Made by a program: the position numbers and the translations under genes. From Phocaeicola faecicola (GTDB taxonomy: Bacteria > Bacteroidota > Bacteroidia > Bacteroidales > Bacteroidaceae), in NCBI RefSeq assembly GCF_013618865.1, contig NZ_JABSOE010000010.1, forward strand, positions 1-64,000: DNA of 64,000 nucleotides, written 5' to 3'. Below are positions 53,778 through 63,027 of the stretch, piece after piece. Each line of letters begins with the position of its first letter. The first letter of the stretch is position 1. Under the pieces are notes generated by a model that was not told the origin of the DNA, did no database searches, and saw only the letters and a list, made by a program, of their open reading frames with translations.

Positions 53778-56165
53778 ATGGACGCAACAACCACTTGCAT
53801 CATTAAGCGTGACGGAAAGCGGGAAGACTTTTCGGCCTCTAAAATCAAAAATGCAATCCACAAGGCATTCGATGCTACAGGTATCAGCAATTCGGACAGT
53901 GTAATCAATGCCATTACCCTGCGCGTGATTTCACACATCACCCAACCGACCATCGGGGTGGAGGAAATTCAGGACCTGGTAGAAACCGAACTGATGAAAA
54001 CGCAGCCGGAGGTAGCCAAGAAGTACATCATCTACCGCCAGTGGAGAAATACAGAAAGAGACAGAAAGACTCAGATGAAGCATATCATGGACGGTATTGT
54101 GGCCATCGACAAAAACGATGTCAACCTGAGCAATGCCAACATGTCGAGTCATACACCTGCCGGACAGATGATGACCTTTGCTTCGGAGGTGACAAAAGAC
54201 TATACTTACAAGTATCTGCTGCCGAAGCAGTATGCCGAGGCGCATCAGATGGGGGATATCCACATCCACGACCTGGATTATTATCCTACCAAGACCACAA
54301 CTTGTATCCAGTACGACCTGGACGACCTGTTCGAACGGGGATTCCATACCAAGAACGGCAGCATCCGCACACCGCAGTCTATCCAGAGTTATGCGACGCT
54401 GGCTACCATCATCTTCCAGACCAATCAGAACGAACAGCACGGGGGACAGGCCATTCCGGCTTTCGACTTCTTCATGGCAAAGGGAGTACTGAAAAGTTTC
54501 CAGAAGGCCATCGTATCCATCCTTTCTTTCCTGCAGGAGATGAAAGACTGCCTCATCGACGAGAAAAAGGTACTGGATATTACACGAAATACGATCCGCT
54601 CCATCAAGCCGGCCCAGGAAGCACAGAGCGAGTTTCTGACTGCCCTCCGGGAAAACGGCATCGAGCTCAGTGAGAACGAACTGACACACATCCTGCATAA
54701 GGCTTATCTGCAGGTTCAGAAAGATACCCACCAGGCTATGGAGGGATTCATACACAACCTGAACACCATGCACTCGCGCGGAGGTAACCAGGTGGTATTC
54801 AGCTCCATCAATTACGGTACCGATACCTCGGCCGAAGGACGTATGGTCATCGAGGAACTGCTGAAGGCAACCATCGAAGGACTGGGAGCCCGGGGAGAAG
54901 TTCCGGTATTCCCGATTCAGATCTTCAAGATCAAGGACGGGGTATCTTATTCGGAAAACGATTTCCAGAAGACCATGGCGCATTTCGAAGACGCTCTCGA
55001 AGGAAAGATTGAGTTCGAGGCTCCGAACTTCGACTTGTTCCTGAAGGCTTGCCGCACGACTGCCAAAGCCCTGTTCCCGAATTTCATGTTCCTGGATACA
55101 CCGTTCAACCAGAACGAGAAATGGGATGCGAACGACCCGAAGCGCTACCGTTACGAACTGGCTACGATGGGATGCCGCACACGTGTGTTCGAAAACCTCA
55201 ACGGAGAAAAGACTTCGCTCGGACGAGGCAACCTGTCATTTACGACCATGAACCTGCCAAGACTGGCCATTGAGGCCCGTATCAAGGCAGAGAACATGCA
55301 CGAGGACGGAAATCCGGACGCTATCGAACGGACGGCTAAGAAGGAATTCCTCGAATCGGTACACCGCATGGCTGAGTTTATCGGAGAACAGTTGTATACC
55401 CGCTACCAGTACCAGCGGACGGCACTTGCCCGCCAGTTCCCCTTTATGATGAGCAACAATGTATGGAAGGGAGGCGACCAGCTGAACCCGAACGAAGAAG
55501 TGGGCGACGTACTGAAGCAGGGTACCCTGGGCATCGGCTTCATCGGCGGACACAATGCTATGGTAGCCCTGTATGGTGAAGGACACGGACACAACCAGAA
55601 GGCGTGGGATACCCTTTACGAGGCAGTGCAAGAGATGAACAAGGTGGTTGCCGAACTCAAGCAGAAGTATCACCTGAATTATTCGGTACTGGCCACTCCG
55701 GCCGAAGGCCTGTCCGGACGCTTTACCCGGATGGACAAACGGAAATACGGCATCATACCGGGAGTGACCGACCGGGACTATTATGTCAACTCCTTCCATG
55801 TAGACGTAAAGGAACCGATTACCATTGTCGAAAAGATCAAGCGCGAGGCTCCGTTCCATGCCATTACCCTGGGCGGACACATTACATATGTAGAGCTCGA
55901 CGGGGAAGCACAGAAGAACATCAAGGCCATCGCGAAAATCGTGAAGGTGATGCACGACGAGGGCATCGGATACGGTTCCATCAACCATCCGGTGGATACC
56001 TGCCACAACTGTGGATACAAAGGGGTCATCTACGACAAATGTCCGATATGCAACAGCGAGAACATCCTCCGTATGCGACGCATCACCGGATACCTGACCG
56101 GCGACCTGAGCAGCTGGAACTCTGCGAAGCGTGCGGAAGAAAGAGACCGGGTTAAACATGGATAA
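53778..56165 (+). CDS. nrdD: Anaerobic (class III) ribonucleoside-triphosphate reductase
   Basis: Reduces ribonucleoside triphosphates to deoxy forms without oxygen. The 795-residue protein has an N-terminal ATP-cone (about 5-95), the catalytic barrel, a C-terminal four-cysteine zinc site (Cys742, Cys745, Cys755, Cys758) and the glycyl-radical motif RRITGYL with Gly771. It sits under a cobalamin riboswitch, although the enzyme does not use B12. The nrdG activase gene follows after 18 bases. Confidence 0.97.
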   Translation: MDATTTCIIKRDGKREDFSASKIKNAIHKAFDATGISNSDSVINAITLRVISHITQPTIGVEEIQDLVETELMKTQPEVAKKYIIYRQWRNTERDRKTQMKHIMDGIVAIDKNDVNLSNANMSSHTPAGQMMTFASEVTKDYTYKYLLPKQYAEAHQMGDIHIHDLDYYPTKTTTCIQYDLDDLFERGFHTKNGSIRTPQSIQSYATLATIIFQTNQNEQHGGQAIPAFDFFMAKGVLKSFQKAIVSILSFLQEMKDCLIDEKKVLDITRNTIRSIKPAQEAQSEFLTALRENGIELSENELTHILHKAYLQVQKDTHQAMEGFIHNLNTMHSRGGNQVVFSSINYGTDTSAEGRMVIEELLKATIEGLGARGEVPVFPIQIFKIKDGVSYSENDFQKTMAHFEDALEGKIEFEAPNFDLFLKACRTTAKALFPNFMFLDTPFNQNEKWDANDPKRYRYELATMGCRTRVFENLNGEKTSLGRGNLSFTTMNLPRLAIEARIKAENMHEDGNPDAIERTAKKEFLESVHRMAEFIGEQLYTRYQYQRTALARQFPFMMSNNVWKGGDQLNPNEEVGDVLKQGTLGIGFIGGHNAMVALYGEGHGHNQKAWDTLYEAVQEMNKVVAELKQKYHLNYSVLATPAEGLSGRFTRMDKRKYGIIPGVTDRDYYVNSFHVDVKEPITIVEKIKREAPFHAITLGGHITYVELDGEAQKNIKAIAKIVKVMHDEGIGYGSINHPVDTCHNCGYKGVIYDKCPICNSENILRMRRITGYLTGDLSSWNSAKRAEERDRVKHG

Positions 56166-56183
56166 TTTTTAATATTCATACAC

Positions 56184-56648
56184 TTGTTACATTATTTATA
56201 TACATATCCGGAAACCATTGTGGACGGTGACGGAATCCGTTTTTCCATCTACCTGGCAGGGTGCAGGCATCACTGCCGGGGATGCCACAATCCGGAATCG
56301 TGGAATCCGGCTGCCGGGCATCCGGTGACCGATGAGGTCGTGGAGCAATGGATTTCGGAAATCAACCGGAACCCGTTGCTGGACGGCATCACCTTTTCGG
56401 GAGGAGATCCTTTCTATAACCCCGAAGAATTTCTGGCGCTGATACGGAAAATCAGTGAGGCAACGCGACAGCCTGTCTGGTGCTATACCGGATACACCTA
56501 CGAGGAGTTGCTGGCCGACCCGCTGCGGTCTCCCATTTTAACATATATCGACGTACTGGTGGACGGGAAATTCGAACAGGCGCTCTACTCCCCTCTTCTG
56601 GAGTTCCGGGGAAGCAGCAACCAGCGTATTTTGCATCTTAAGAAATAG
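56184..56648 (+). CDS. nrdG: Anaerobic ribonucleotide reductase activating protein
   Basis: A radical-SAM enzyme that makes the glycyl radical on NrdD. The 154-residue protein has the cluster motif CRHHCRGC (Cys27, Cys31, Cys34) and GGDPFYN for SAM binding. The start codon is TTG at 56184: no in-frame ATG exists nearby, the product begins [17 protein letters not shown] like related proteins, and the gap to nrdD is only 18 bases. Confidence 0.93.
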   Translation: MLHYLYTYPETIVDGDGIRFSIYLAGCRHHCRGCHNPESWNPAAGHPVTDEVVEQWISEINRNPLLDGITFSGGDPFYNPEEFLALIRKISEATRQPVWCYTGYTYEELLADPLRSPILTYIDVLVDGKFEQALYSPLLEFRGSSNQRILHLKK

Positions 56649-56752
56649 CGATATGTTAAATTCAAGTTCCTCACCCCGGATATAGTTAACAAAAACGCAA
56701 CTTAATCTACAAAATCAGGTAGAATGTTTAAAAGCTGTTATCGCACACAGCA

Positions 56753-56798
56753 AAAAACGCCCCTTTTCTTGATATAAATCATGAAAAGGGGCGTTTTT
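56753..56798. terminator. Terminator of nrdDG
   Basis: AAAAACGCCCCTTTTC (56753-56768) and GAAAAGGGGCGTTTTT (56783-56798) are perfect 16-bp arms with a 14-base loop; A and T tracts make it bidirectional. Confidence 0.9.
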
Positions 56799-56820
56799 GA
56801 TAAAAACCCGGTGCATAGTA

Positions 56821-56850
56821 TTGTCAGTTAACGAAAAAGCCATACCTTTG
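56821..56850 (+). promoter_or_regulatory. Strong Bacteroides promoter of a non-coding unit
   Basis: TTG (56821-56823), a 19-base spacer and TACCTTTG (56843-56850) give a complete -33/-7 arrangement. Transcription would start near 56857. There is no gene behind it for over 800 bases. Confidence 0.7.
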
Positions 56851-56856
56851 CAGTGT

Positions 56857-57187
56857 AGTTGTGAAACTAGAAAGACAAAAACAATAAGATTTATAGAAAA
56901 ACATACGAATTAAGGTAATTTAAGGTATTAGTAAAAGGTAAAAAAGCAATTTAGATTAAGGTATTAGATTTTTGATAAGGTATTAGATTTGAATTTTAGT
57001 TTTAAGGTATTAGTAAAAAGGTAATTGTTTTCAGGGATAAGTTTTTGATAGGTTAACAGGAATTGCTTTTAAGGTAAAAGAAAGAAAGAAGGATAACAGG
57101 ATGAGATGAAGATGCAAGAACCCTTAAATGGGGGTTCTTAGGGAAACCGGCGGTATTCAGATAGTTGAATATTCGCTTTTTTTGTTT
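56857..57187 (+). ncRNA. Putative non-coding RNA built from TTAAGGTATTAG repeats
   Basis: Between the promoter and a T-tract hairpin lies about 330 bases without a long ORF. The word TTAAGGTATTAG or close variants occur at 56920, 56956, 56975 and 57002, with shorter TTAAGGTA forms at 56910 and 57069. An AAGAACCC (57116-57123) / GGGTTCTT (57132-57139) hairpin lies near the 3' end and a second short hairpin with TTTTTTT ends it near 57187. A nine-codon frame starting ATGCAAGAA at 57113 lies across the first hairpin. I do not know its family. It may be an sRNA or a leader with a small peptide. Confidence 0.5.
57150..57187 (+). terminator. Terminator of the ncRNA unit
   Basis: TATTCA (57154-57159) and TGAATA (57166-57171) with extra pairing outward form a short stem, followed after a few bases by seven T. 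Confidence 0.45.
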
Positions 57188-57503
57188 TATGGCGGTACCC
57201 TTCCCCGGAAATTCCCTGCCTCTTGCCGAAACGGCTTCGTACCCGTACTCTTTTCCACATGGATGGCATTCTGCGTGATTGCCTCACCCGATTCACTGTC
57301 ATTTTCAGTATAAATGTTTTTTTGAGAAGTCTCCGGCACCCCGGCCTCTCCCACTGGATTTTCCTCCGTTCCCTGCCATACAATACATAAACATGCAAGG
57401 CCCTTCCACTTCATCCGGCCTCCGGCGCAGGATCTCTTTCCGACAAGCGTATATTTTATCTTCCCTCACTAAATGTTCGTAACAGCCCCTCGAGGTGCCA
57501 GCC

Positions 57504-57587
57504 GACCTGCGCACGCGGGTCATACAACCTCCGCATGCAGGTTGTACAACCCACGTACGGAAGTTGTACCACTCCGGTACGCAGGTC
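57504..57587. repeat. Composite palindromic cluster
   Basis: The outer arms GACCTGCG (57504-57511) and CGCAGGTC (57580-57587) enclose two overlapping hairpins: TACAACCT (57523-57530) / AGGTTGTA (57539-57546) and GTACAAC (57544-57550) / GTTGTAC (57563-57569). The two inner hairpins share bases and cannot form together. From 57188 to 57503 no gene is convincing; two short minus-strand frames there look spurious. Confidence 0.65.
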
Positions 57588-57646
57588 CGGGAACCGGTAA
57601 ATAAAAAGCTAAAACCTTGCAACTATGCACAGAAAATGCGTATCTT

Positions 57647-57654
57647 TAATTTTG
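57647..57654 (+). promoter_or_regulatory. Bacteroides -7 box for the PL8-like gene
   Basis: TAATTTTG matches TAnnTTTG, 37 bases before the start codon. Confidence 0.5.
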
Positions 57655-57691
57655 AAACTTCAATATTCACTTAATCATAATCAAAGCAAGA

Positions 57692-60600
57692 ATGAAACAG
57701 CTGAAAAAACTATTATGGTGCATCTTACTGATCTGTAGTGTACAAGTACAGGCCACCAGCTGGAATGTATCCGAATGGACACTGGAGGATTCTTCCGGTA
57801 AAGCACGCGTAAGTGTGGAAAACGGAATCATGGATATCCTCTCTCCCGACGGACTGACACTCTGGTTCAATGAAAGGATTACGGGTAACTATGAAATCAG
57901 TTATCGTATCCGGGTAGTCATGAACAACGGGAAATACGACCGTCTGAGTGACATGAACTGTTTCTGGGGGGCCAATGACCCTGAAAATCCGGATAATATC
58001 TTTGCCAAGTCCAAACAGCGGAAGGGGCTTTTCCGCAACTACAACCACCTGAATCTTTTTTATGTGGGCTATGGAGGCAATGAGAACAAGACCACCCGCT
58101 TCCGGAAATATCATGGAGAATTCTACGGAAAGGATGAGAATAAGATAAAACCTCTCCTGAAGGAATATACCCAGATGCCTTACCTGCTCGAAGCCAACCG
58201 CTGGTACGACATCGTCATCAGTGTACACAATGACTCTACGACTTTCAGCCGTGACGGAGAAGTACTGTTTACGCATGTACTGAAGGATAAGGAAGGAGAC
58301 GGACATTTTGCCATCCGCCTGTGGAAAAACCACGTGCAGTTCAGTGATTTCACCATACGCACCGGAGAGCAGGAGTTTGCCTATCAGAACTTCCGCCGGT
58401 ATTACCGGGAAGCGCTGGCTTACCGGCCGGCCGAAAAGACAGAGGCACTGGCACAGCTGAGGACACATTTCAGCAAGACTCCGTTCCGGGTAGACAAGAG
58501 TTTCAAGCCGGAGAGCGCAGAGAAATATCTTTCTCTGCTGACCGAGGAAGGTACATTCAGTGACCTGGATGCCACCGAAAGACGGTTTGAACAGGAAAAC
58601 CGGTATCAGCAGGGGTACCTCAATACGACGGATGACGAGGTGGGTATCTTCATCGGTCATGCACTGACCCGTCTCTATTACATCGGAGATGCTTACCGGA
58701 AGGGAAAACTGAGCCAGGAACAGGCGACGGACGAAAGGGTATGGAAGGCGATGGTGCATTACGGCAATATCGAGATTTCACGTCCGAACAACAAGCCCCG
58801 TTTCCATGCGTCGTGCTTTGCCATTCCGGCAGCTGCAGCCAATACGTATTTCACTTTCCTCAAGGAAATGGAAGAGGCTGAACAGGGAAAAGGAAGCGAT
58901 GCCCAGCGGAATGCCTGCGAAATGCTGAAGGTACTGGGACTGCAGGCTTACACACAACCGTTGCGCAACGACGACACCGACCGCGACGTGGTCAGCGTGG
59001 AGCGTTTCAGAAACCACGTATGGTGGGTTGGCGGAAACGCACTGGCTTACCGCCCGCTGTTGCCGGTGGCTGCCATGTTCAGCTCCATCGAAATGATCGA
59101 CCTGCTGGCCGAAGTGGCACAGCGGGGCATCAGCATGACCTCACAACTTACGTATGACGATGCCTTCTGGACCGAAGGATTTACTGCCGACGGAGCCGGA
59201 TGGGGACACGGAAAGCAGTGCCTGATCTGGGGATACCCCATTGACGGTACGTTCAGCGCCCTCAATATGCTGGGCATGCTCAAGGGAACTCCGTGGGCCA
59301 AGAAACTGAGTGCGGACAACGTGAAGGCACTGATGAACTTCATGCGGGGAGGAAGCTGGTATTACTACAAAGGTTTCCGTCTGCCGGGACTGGACAGAAA
59401 CTCGTATGTCTACAATCCTTCTGAAACGGCCATTCCTTACCTGAAGATGCTGAACCTGATACTGAAGGACTGGAGTACTTCGTTCAGTGAAGAAGAACTG
59501 AAGGAACTGAAGCAACTGCAGGCCGAGGCGAAGCAGAAACGGATTAATATGGAAGGATACGAGAAAGGAGTGTACAGCGGTACCCGCTGGTTCTTCAACA
59601 ACGACGACCTGATGAAGAAGACTCCGGATTACCACCTGTGCATCAATATGGCTTCTTACCGTACCGACGGTCTGGAAAGTGCGGCCTTTGCCGACAACTA
59701 CAACTTCTGTCCTACCGACGGAGCTACGCTCTTCCAGCGCAGCGGTGACGAGTATTTCCGTATCATGGGAGGATGGGATGTGACTGCCATTCCCGGAGTG
59801 ACGGCACGCGAAGGCATGGACAAGCTGAAACCGGTCACCAACTGGAGAGGATACTGCAGCCGGTATAATTATGCTGCGGGGGCAACGAACGGTGGCGAAA
59901 ATGCAGTAGCCGGATACATCTTCGACAAGATGCACGGAGGAGAAAAGGAAGCGGGAAAGAAGGGACTGGAAGAGGAAAATCCTGTATTGTACGGTGTAAA
60001 GGCTTATAAAGGATATTTCATTCTCGGCGACTACATGGTGGCTCTGGGAGCAGGCATCCACAACCGTCATCCGCAGATGGAGGGAAGCATACGGACGACC
60101 ATCGACCAGACCGCCTGGGTAGCTCCGGTATCGGTAGATAAGAGTAAAGGAAGTACCATTGTAGCAGAAAACAACGAAATGAAAGTCGTGGTGGAAGGCA
60201 AGAAACTGCAGTGGATTACCCAGAAGGGTAAGTTCAGCTATGCCGGTATCCCGGGATACTGTGAGAAAGTGCATGTAGTATGCGAGAACCTGCCGGCCAT
60301 GTGGAAAAAGTTCAATCCGGCCAATACCAAGAAAAAAGACCTTCCGCAGAGCCTTCCGGCATTGCGTGTCTGGATCGACCACGGACAGACTCCGGTAAAC
60401 GCATCGTACGGATACGTGGTATACACCGGCAATGAATCTCCTGAGGACAAACCGGCCTTCGAGGTATTACGGAACGATACGCTGATACAGGCGGTACGCA
60501 GTGCCGACAAGACGGTGCTGGAAGCTGTCTTCTATACGGAACAGCAGGAACTGAAAGGCAAGGGATATCAGTTGAAGGTATCGGCTCCGTGTGCCGTACT

Positions 60601-60763
60601 GATAGAAAAGGAGAAAGAGTACCTGCAGATTACGGTAGCAGATGCACAGATGAATGCCGAATTGACACAGATTACGGTATCTTTCAACGGAAAGGACTAT
60701 GAAATTCCGTTGCCGCAGGGCATGGAATGTGGTAAGCCGGGTACCATTTCAGTCAAAGAATAA
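57692..60763 (+). CDS. PL8-like polysaccharide lyase with N-terminal DUF6250-like domain
   Basis: The 1023-residue secreted protein has a signal peptide (MKQLKKLLWCILLICSVQVQA), a concanavalin-like N-terminal domain (about 22-230; resembles DUF6250) and a large region with the (alpha/alpha) toroid and beta-sandwich layout of PL8 lyases. The toroid holds RFRNHVWWVGGNA and GAGWGHGKQCLIWGYPIDG (about 445-530), and the sandwich begins near GATLFQRSGDEYFRIMGGW and IPGVT. PL8 enzymes cleave chondroitin, hyaluronan or xanthan by beta-elimination. The catalytic residues are not fully conserved by eye, so the substrate is open. It is not in a PUL. It ends before a strong hairpin at 60814-60864. Confidence 0.72.
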   Translation: MKQLKKLLWCILLICSVQVQATSWNVSEWTLEDSSGKARVSVENGIMDILSPDGLTLWFNERITGNYEISYRIRVVMNNGKYDRLSDMNCFWGANDPENPDNIFAKSKQRKGLFRNYNHLNLFYVGYGGNENKTTRFRKYHGEFYGKDENKIKPLLKEYTQMPYLLEANRWYDIVISVHNDSTTFSRDGEVLFTHVLKDKEGDGHFAIRLWKNHVQFSDFTIRTGEQEFAYQNFRRYYREALAYRPAEKTEALAQLRTHFSKTPFRVDKSFKPESAEKYLSLLTEEGTFSDLDATERRFEQENRYQQGYLNTTDDEVGIFIGHALTRLYYIGDAYRKGKLSQEQATDERVWKAMVHYGNIEISRPNNKPRFHASCFAIPAAAANTYFTFLKEMEEAEQGKGSDAQRNACEMLKVLGLQAYTQPLRNDDTDRDVVSVERFRNHVWWVGGNALAYRPLLPVAAMFSSIEMIDLLAEVAQRGISMTSQLTYDDAFWTEGFTADGAGWGHGKQCLIWGYPIDGTFSALNMLGMLKGTPWAKKLSADNVKALMNFMRGGSWYYYKGFRLPGLDRNSYVYNPSETAIPYLKMLNLILKDWSTSFSEEELKELKQLQAEAKQKRINMEGYEKGVYSGTRWFFNNDDLMKKTPDYHLCINMASYRTDGLESAAFADNYNFCPTDGATLFQRSGDEYFRIMGGWDVTAIPGVTAREGMDKLKPVTNWRGYCSRYNYAAGATNGGENAVAGYIFDKMHGGEKEAGKKGLEEENPVLYGVKAYKGYFILGDYMVALGAGIHNRHPQMEGSIRTTIDQTAWVAPVSVDKSKGSTIVAENNEMKVVVEGKKLQWITQKGKFSYAGIPGYCEKVHVVCENLPAMWKKFNPANTKKKDLPQSLPALRVWIDHGQTPVNASYGYVVYTGNESPEDKPAFEVLRNDTLIQAVRSADKTVLEAVFYTEQQELKGKGYQLKVSAPCAVLIEKEKEYLQITVADAQMNAELTQITVSFNGKDYEIPLPQGMECGKPGTISVKE

Positions 60764-60813
60764 GAGTTTCCGGCTGAGCAGAAGCCGGATTCTCTGTATA
60801 CAGTCTGTACAAG

Positions 60814-60868
60814 AAGAGCCGTATCCAACTTGATTCATTCATTTCAAGTCTGGATACGGCTCTTTTTC
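60814..60868. terminator. Terminator between the lyase and permease genes
   Basis: AAGAGCCGTATCCA (60814-60827) and TGGATACGGCTCTT (60851-60864) are perfect 14-bp arms followed by TTT. It lies between two converging genes. Confidence 0.8.
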
Positions 60869-60908
60869 CGATTGCAGTCGGCAATCTATATGCGACAACC
60901 GTCTTCGA

Positions 60909-62240
60909 TTAATCTTTAATACGGATCAGCAGGTTGGCCAGGATGGCAGTCACACCTCCGGTAGTAATACCAGAAGCAAAGATATTGCGGAGCGTTTCCG
61001 GCAACTGGCACAGAATCTCAGGAACGAGTTCCACACTCAGACCGAAAGAGAAGCTCAACGCCATTACCAGCGTAGCCTTACGGTCAATCTTCTGGGCAGC
61101 GATGATACGGATTCCGGCAGCAGCCACTGTACCGAACATCAGCAGAGTAGCACCTCCCAGTACCGGTTCAGGCATCAGAGAGAAGACAAGTCCCACAGCC
61201 GGGAACAGTCCGAGCAGAATCAGGAAACCGGCAATAAAGTAACCAACGTAACGGCTGGCTACACCTGTCAGCTGAATCATTCCGTTGTTCTGTGCGAAAA
61301 TCGAGTTAGGGAATGAGTTGAAGATACCGGCCAGCATAGAGTTGAAACCGTCGGCCAGGATACCTCCGGAAGCACGCTTCACGAACACTTCTCCCTCTAC
61401 CGGTTCGCCGGAAATCAAGGAGTTGGCAGTGATGTCACCATAAGCCTCGATGGCAGTAATCAGGTATACCAGGGCCAGGGCAATGATGGATGAGATATCA
61501 AAAGAAAGACCGTACTTGAAAGGAATCGGAATGTTGAAGCCTCCGTAGCTCTGTACAGAAGAGAAATCAACCATGCCCAGGAACCAGGCCAGTGCATAAC
61601 CGATGATCAGACCGATGACGATGGAACTCATACGCAGGTAACGGTTTGAACTGCGGTTGAAGAAAATAATCAGCACCAGTACCAGCGCAGCCAGTCCCAC
61701 GTGCTGCAAGGCACCGAAGGTTCCGTTTGCCTGAGCCACGGCACCACCGCCACAGGCAGAAATACCTACCTTGATCAGACTCATACCGATCAGGGTCACC
61801 ACAATACCCGATACCAGCGGAGTAATGACCTTACGGGTATATTTCAGTACGCGGCTGATGAGCATCTCCACCGAAGAAGCCACCATACAGGCTCCGAAGA
61901 TAGCCGACAGTCCGCCCGTAAGTCCCGCAGAGATAATAGGACCGATAAACGAGAAGCTGGTACCCTGTATACAAAGCAGTCCGCAACCGATAGGACCTAC
62001 CCTGCGGCACTGGATAAAGGTAGAAATACCCGAAGCAAACAAAGCCATGGAAACCAGGAAACCGGTTGTCTCCACATCCAGTTTCAGCGCTCCGGCAATA
62101 ATGAGAGGAGGTGTGATGATGGCCACAAAGATAGCCAACAAGTGCTGCAAGGCAGCGAAAATTGTTTCTTTCAAAGGTGGACGGTCGTTCAAGCCATAAA
62201 TCAATCCCGCCCCAGGATTCACATTCTGTTCTTTTTCCAT
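60909..62240 (-). CDS. Xanthine/uracil permease (NCS2 family)
   Basis: The 443-residue inner-membrane protein has about 14 hydrophobic segments and the family motif FAQNNGMIQLTGVASRYVGY (about 315-334) that binds the base. Pairing with xpt indicates xanthine uptake with H+. It lies downstream of xpt and is separated from it by a perfect 18-bp inverted repeat with a T tract. Confidence 0.9.
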   Translation of the reverse strand: MEKEQNVNPGAGLIYGLNDRPPLKETIFAALQHLLAIFVAIITPPLIIAGALKLDVETTGFLVSMALFASGISTFIQCRRVGPIGCGLLCIQGTSFSFIGPIISAGLTGGLSAIFGACMVASSVEMLISRVLKYTRKVITPLVSGIVVTLIGMSLIKVGISACGGGAVAQANGTFGALQHVGLAALVLVLIIFFNRSSNRYLRMSSIVIGLIIGYALAWFLGMVDFSSVQSYGGFNIPIPFKYGLSFDISSIIALALVYLITAIEAYGDITANSLISGEPVEGEVFVKRASGGILADGFNSMLAGIFNSFPNSIFAQNNGMIQLTGVASRYVGYFIAGFLILLGLFPAVGLVFSLMPEPVLGGATLLMFGTVAAAGIRIIAAQKIDRKATLVMALSFSFGLSVELVPEILCQLPETLRNIFASGITTGGVTAILANLLIRIKD

Positions 62241-62259
62241 TAAAACGATATATTAAACA

Positions 62260-62331
62260 AATAAAAAAAATTAAGAATGAAATTTGGCAGAGGCGGAAGC
62301 ACCTGTTCCTGTCAATTTCATTCTTAATTTT
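62260..62331 (-). terminator. Terminator or attenuator between xpt and the permease
   Basis: AAAATTAAGAATGAAATT (62267-62284) and AATTTCATTCTTAATTTT (62314-62331) are perfect inverted copies. On the minus strand the stem is followed by eight or so U, so most transcripts from xpt should end here and a fraction read into the permease gene. Confidence 0.7.
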
Positions 62332-62345
62332 CCATCAAACCATTA

Positions 62346-62915
62346 TTATTCCTTTATCTTGATTTCACAGTTGTCCAGGCTTTCAATAATAGCCAGTGAC
62401 TCCACGTGGATGCCGCGCTCGCGCAGGAAATCGCCTCCATGCTGGAACGACTTCTCAATCAGGAATCCCATACCTACCAGTTCGGCACCCGCCTGCTGTA
62501 CCAGGTCGATAATTCCCTTTGCTGCATTTCCGTTTGCCAGGAAGTCATCGATAAACAGCACCTTGTCGCCTTCACACAGATAGTCACGGCTTACGCATAC
62601 GTCATAAGAACGGTCTTTGGTAAAGGAATAGACAGTAGTGGTCAGCATATTCTCCATGGTACTGGGTTTTTTCTTCTTGGCAAAAACCACAGGCAATTCC
62701 AACAGATATCCCACCATAATGGCAGGTGCGATGCCACTGGCCTCGATCGTCAATACTTTATTAATCTTGGTACTGGCAAAGCGACGCACAAACTCCACAG
62801 CCATTGACTTCATCAGAATAGGATCCATCTGATGATTAATGAAGTTATCGACTTTCAGTATTCCTCCCTCAAAACATTTACCATCCTGTAAAATTCGTTC
62901 TTTGAGCGCCTTCAT
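62346..62915 (-). CDS. xpt: Xanthine phosphoribosyltransferase
   Basis: Salvages xanthine to XMP with PRPP. The start at 62915 (MKALKERI) is preferred over one 20 codons upstream because the longer frame runs through the -7 box at 62957-62964. The 189-residue protein has EASGIAPA and the PRPP motif [13 protein letters not shown] seen in B. subtilis Xpt. No purine riboswitch was found in its short leader. Confidence 0.93.
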   Translation of the reverse strand: MKALKERILQDGKCFEGGILKVDNFINHQMDPILMKSMAVEFVRRFASTKINKVLTIEASGIAPAIMVGYLLELPVVFAKKKKPSTMENMLTTTVYSFTKDRSYDVCVSRDYLCEGDKVLFIDDFLANGNAAKGIIDLVQQAGAELVGMGFLIEKSFQHGGDFLRERGIHVESLAIIESLDNCEIKIKE

Positions 62916-62956
62916 ATTGTGAAAATATTTGAAAATAACATTTTTAATAAATGGCG

Positions 62957-62964
62957 CAAAGTTA
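62957..62964 (-). promoter_or_regulatory. Bacteroides -7 box for xpt
   Basis: The minus strand reads TAACTTTG, a full match, 41 bases before the chosen xpt start codon. It also lies inside the 20-codon upstream frame extension, which argues against that longer start. Confidence 0.55.
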
Positions 62965-63027
62965 CAATTTTCCATTCAATCTAGGAATACGAAAAAAGAG
63001 ATTTTCTGCAAGCGGATGGAATTATGG

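Noticed and set aside
57138-57414. Two short overlapping minus-strand frames (86 and 75 codons)
   Set aside because: They have no signal peptide, no known motif and no promoter; low-complexity basic sequence, and one overlaps the ncRNA terminator.
62916-62960. Purine riboswitch upstream of xpt
   Set aside because: The leader is about 35 bases, too short for the aptamer, and lacks the conserved loops.
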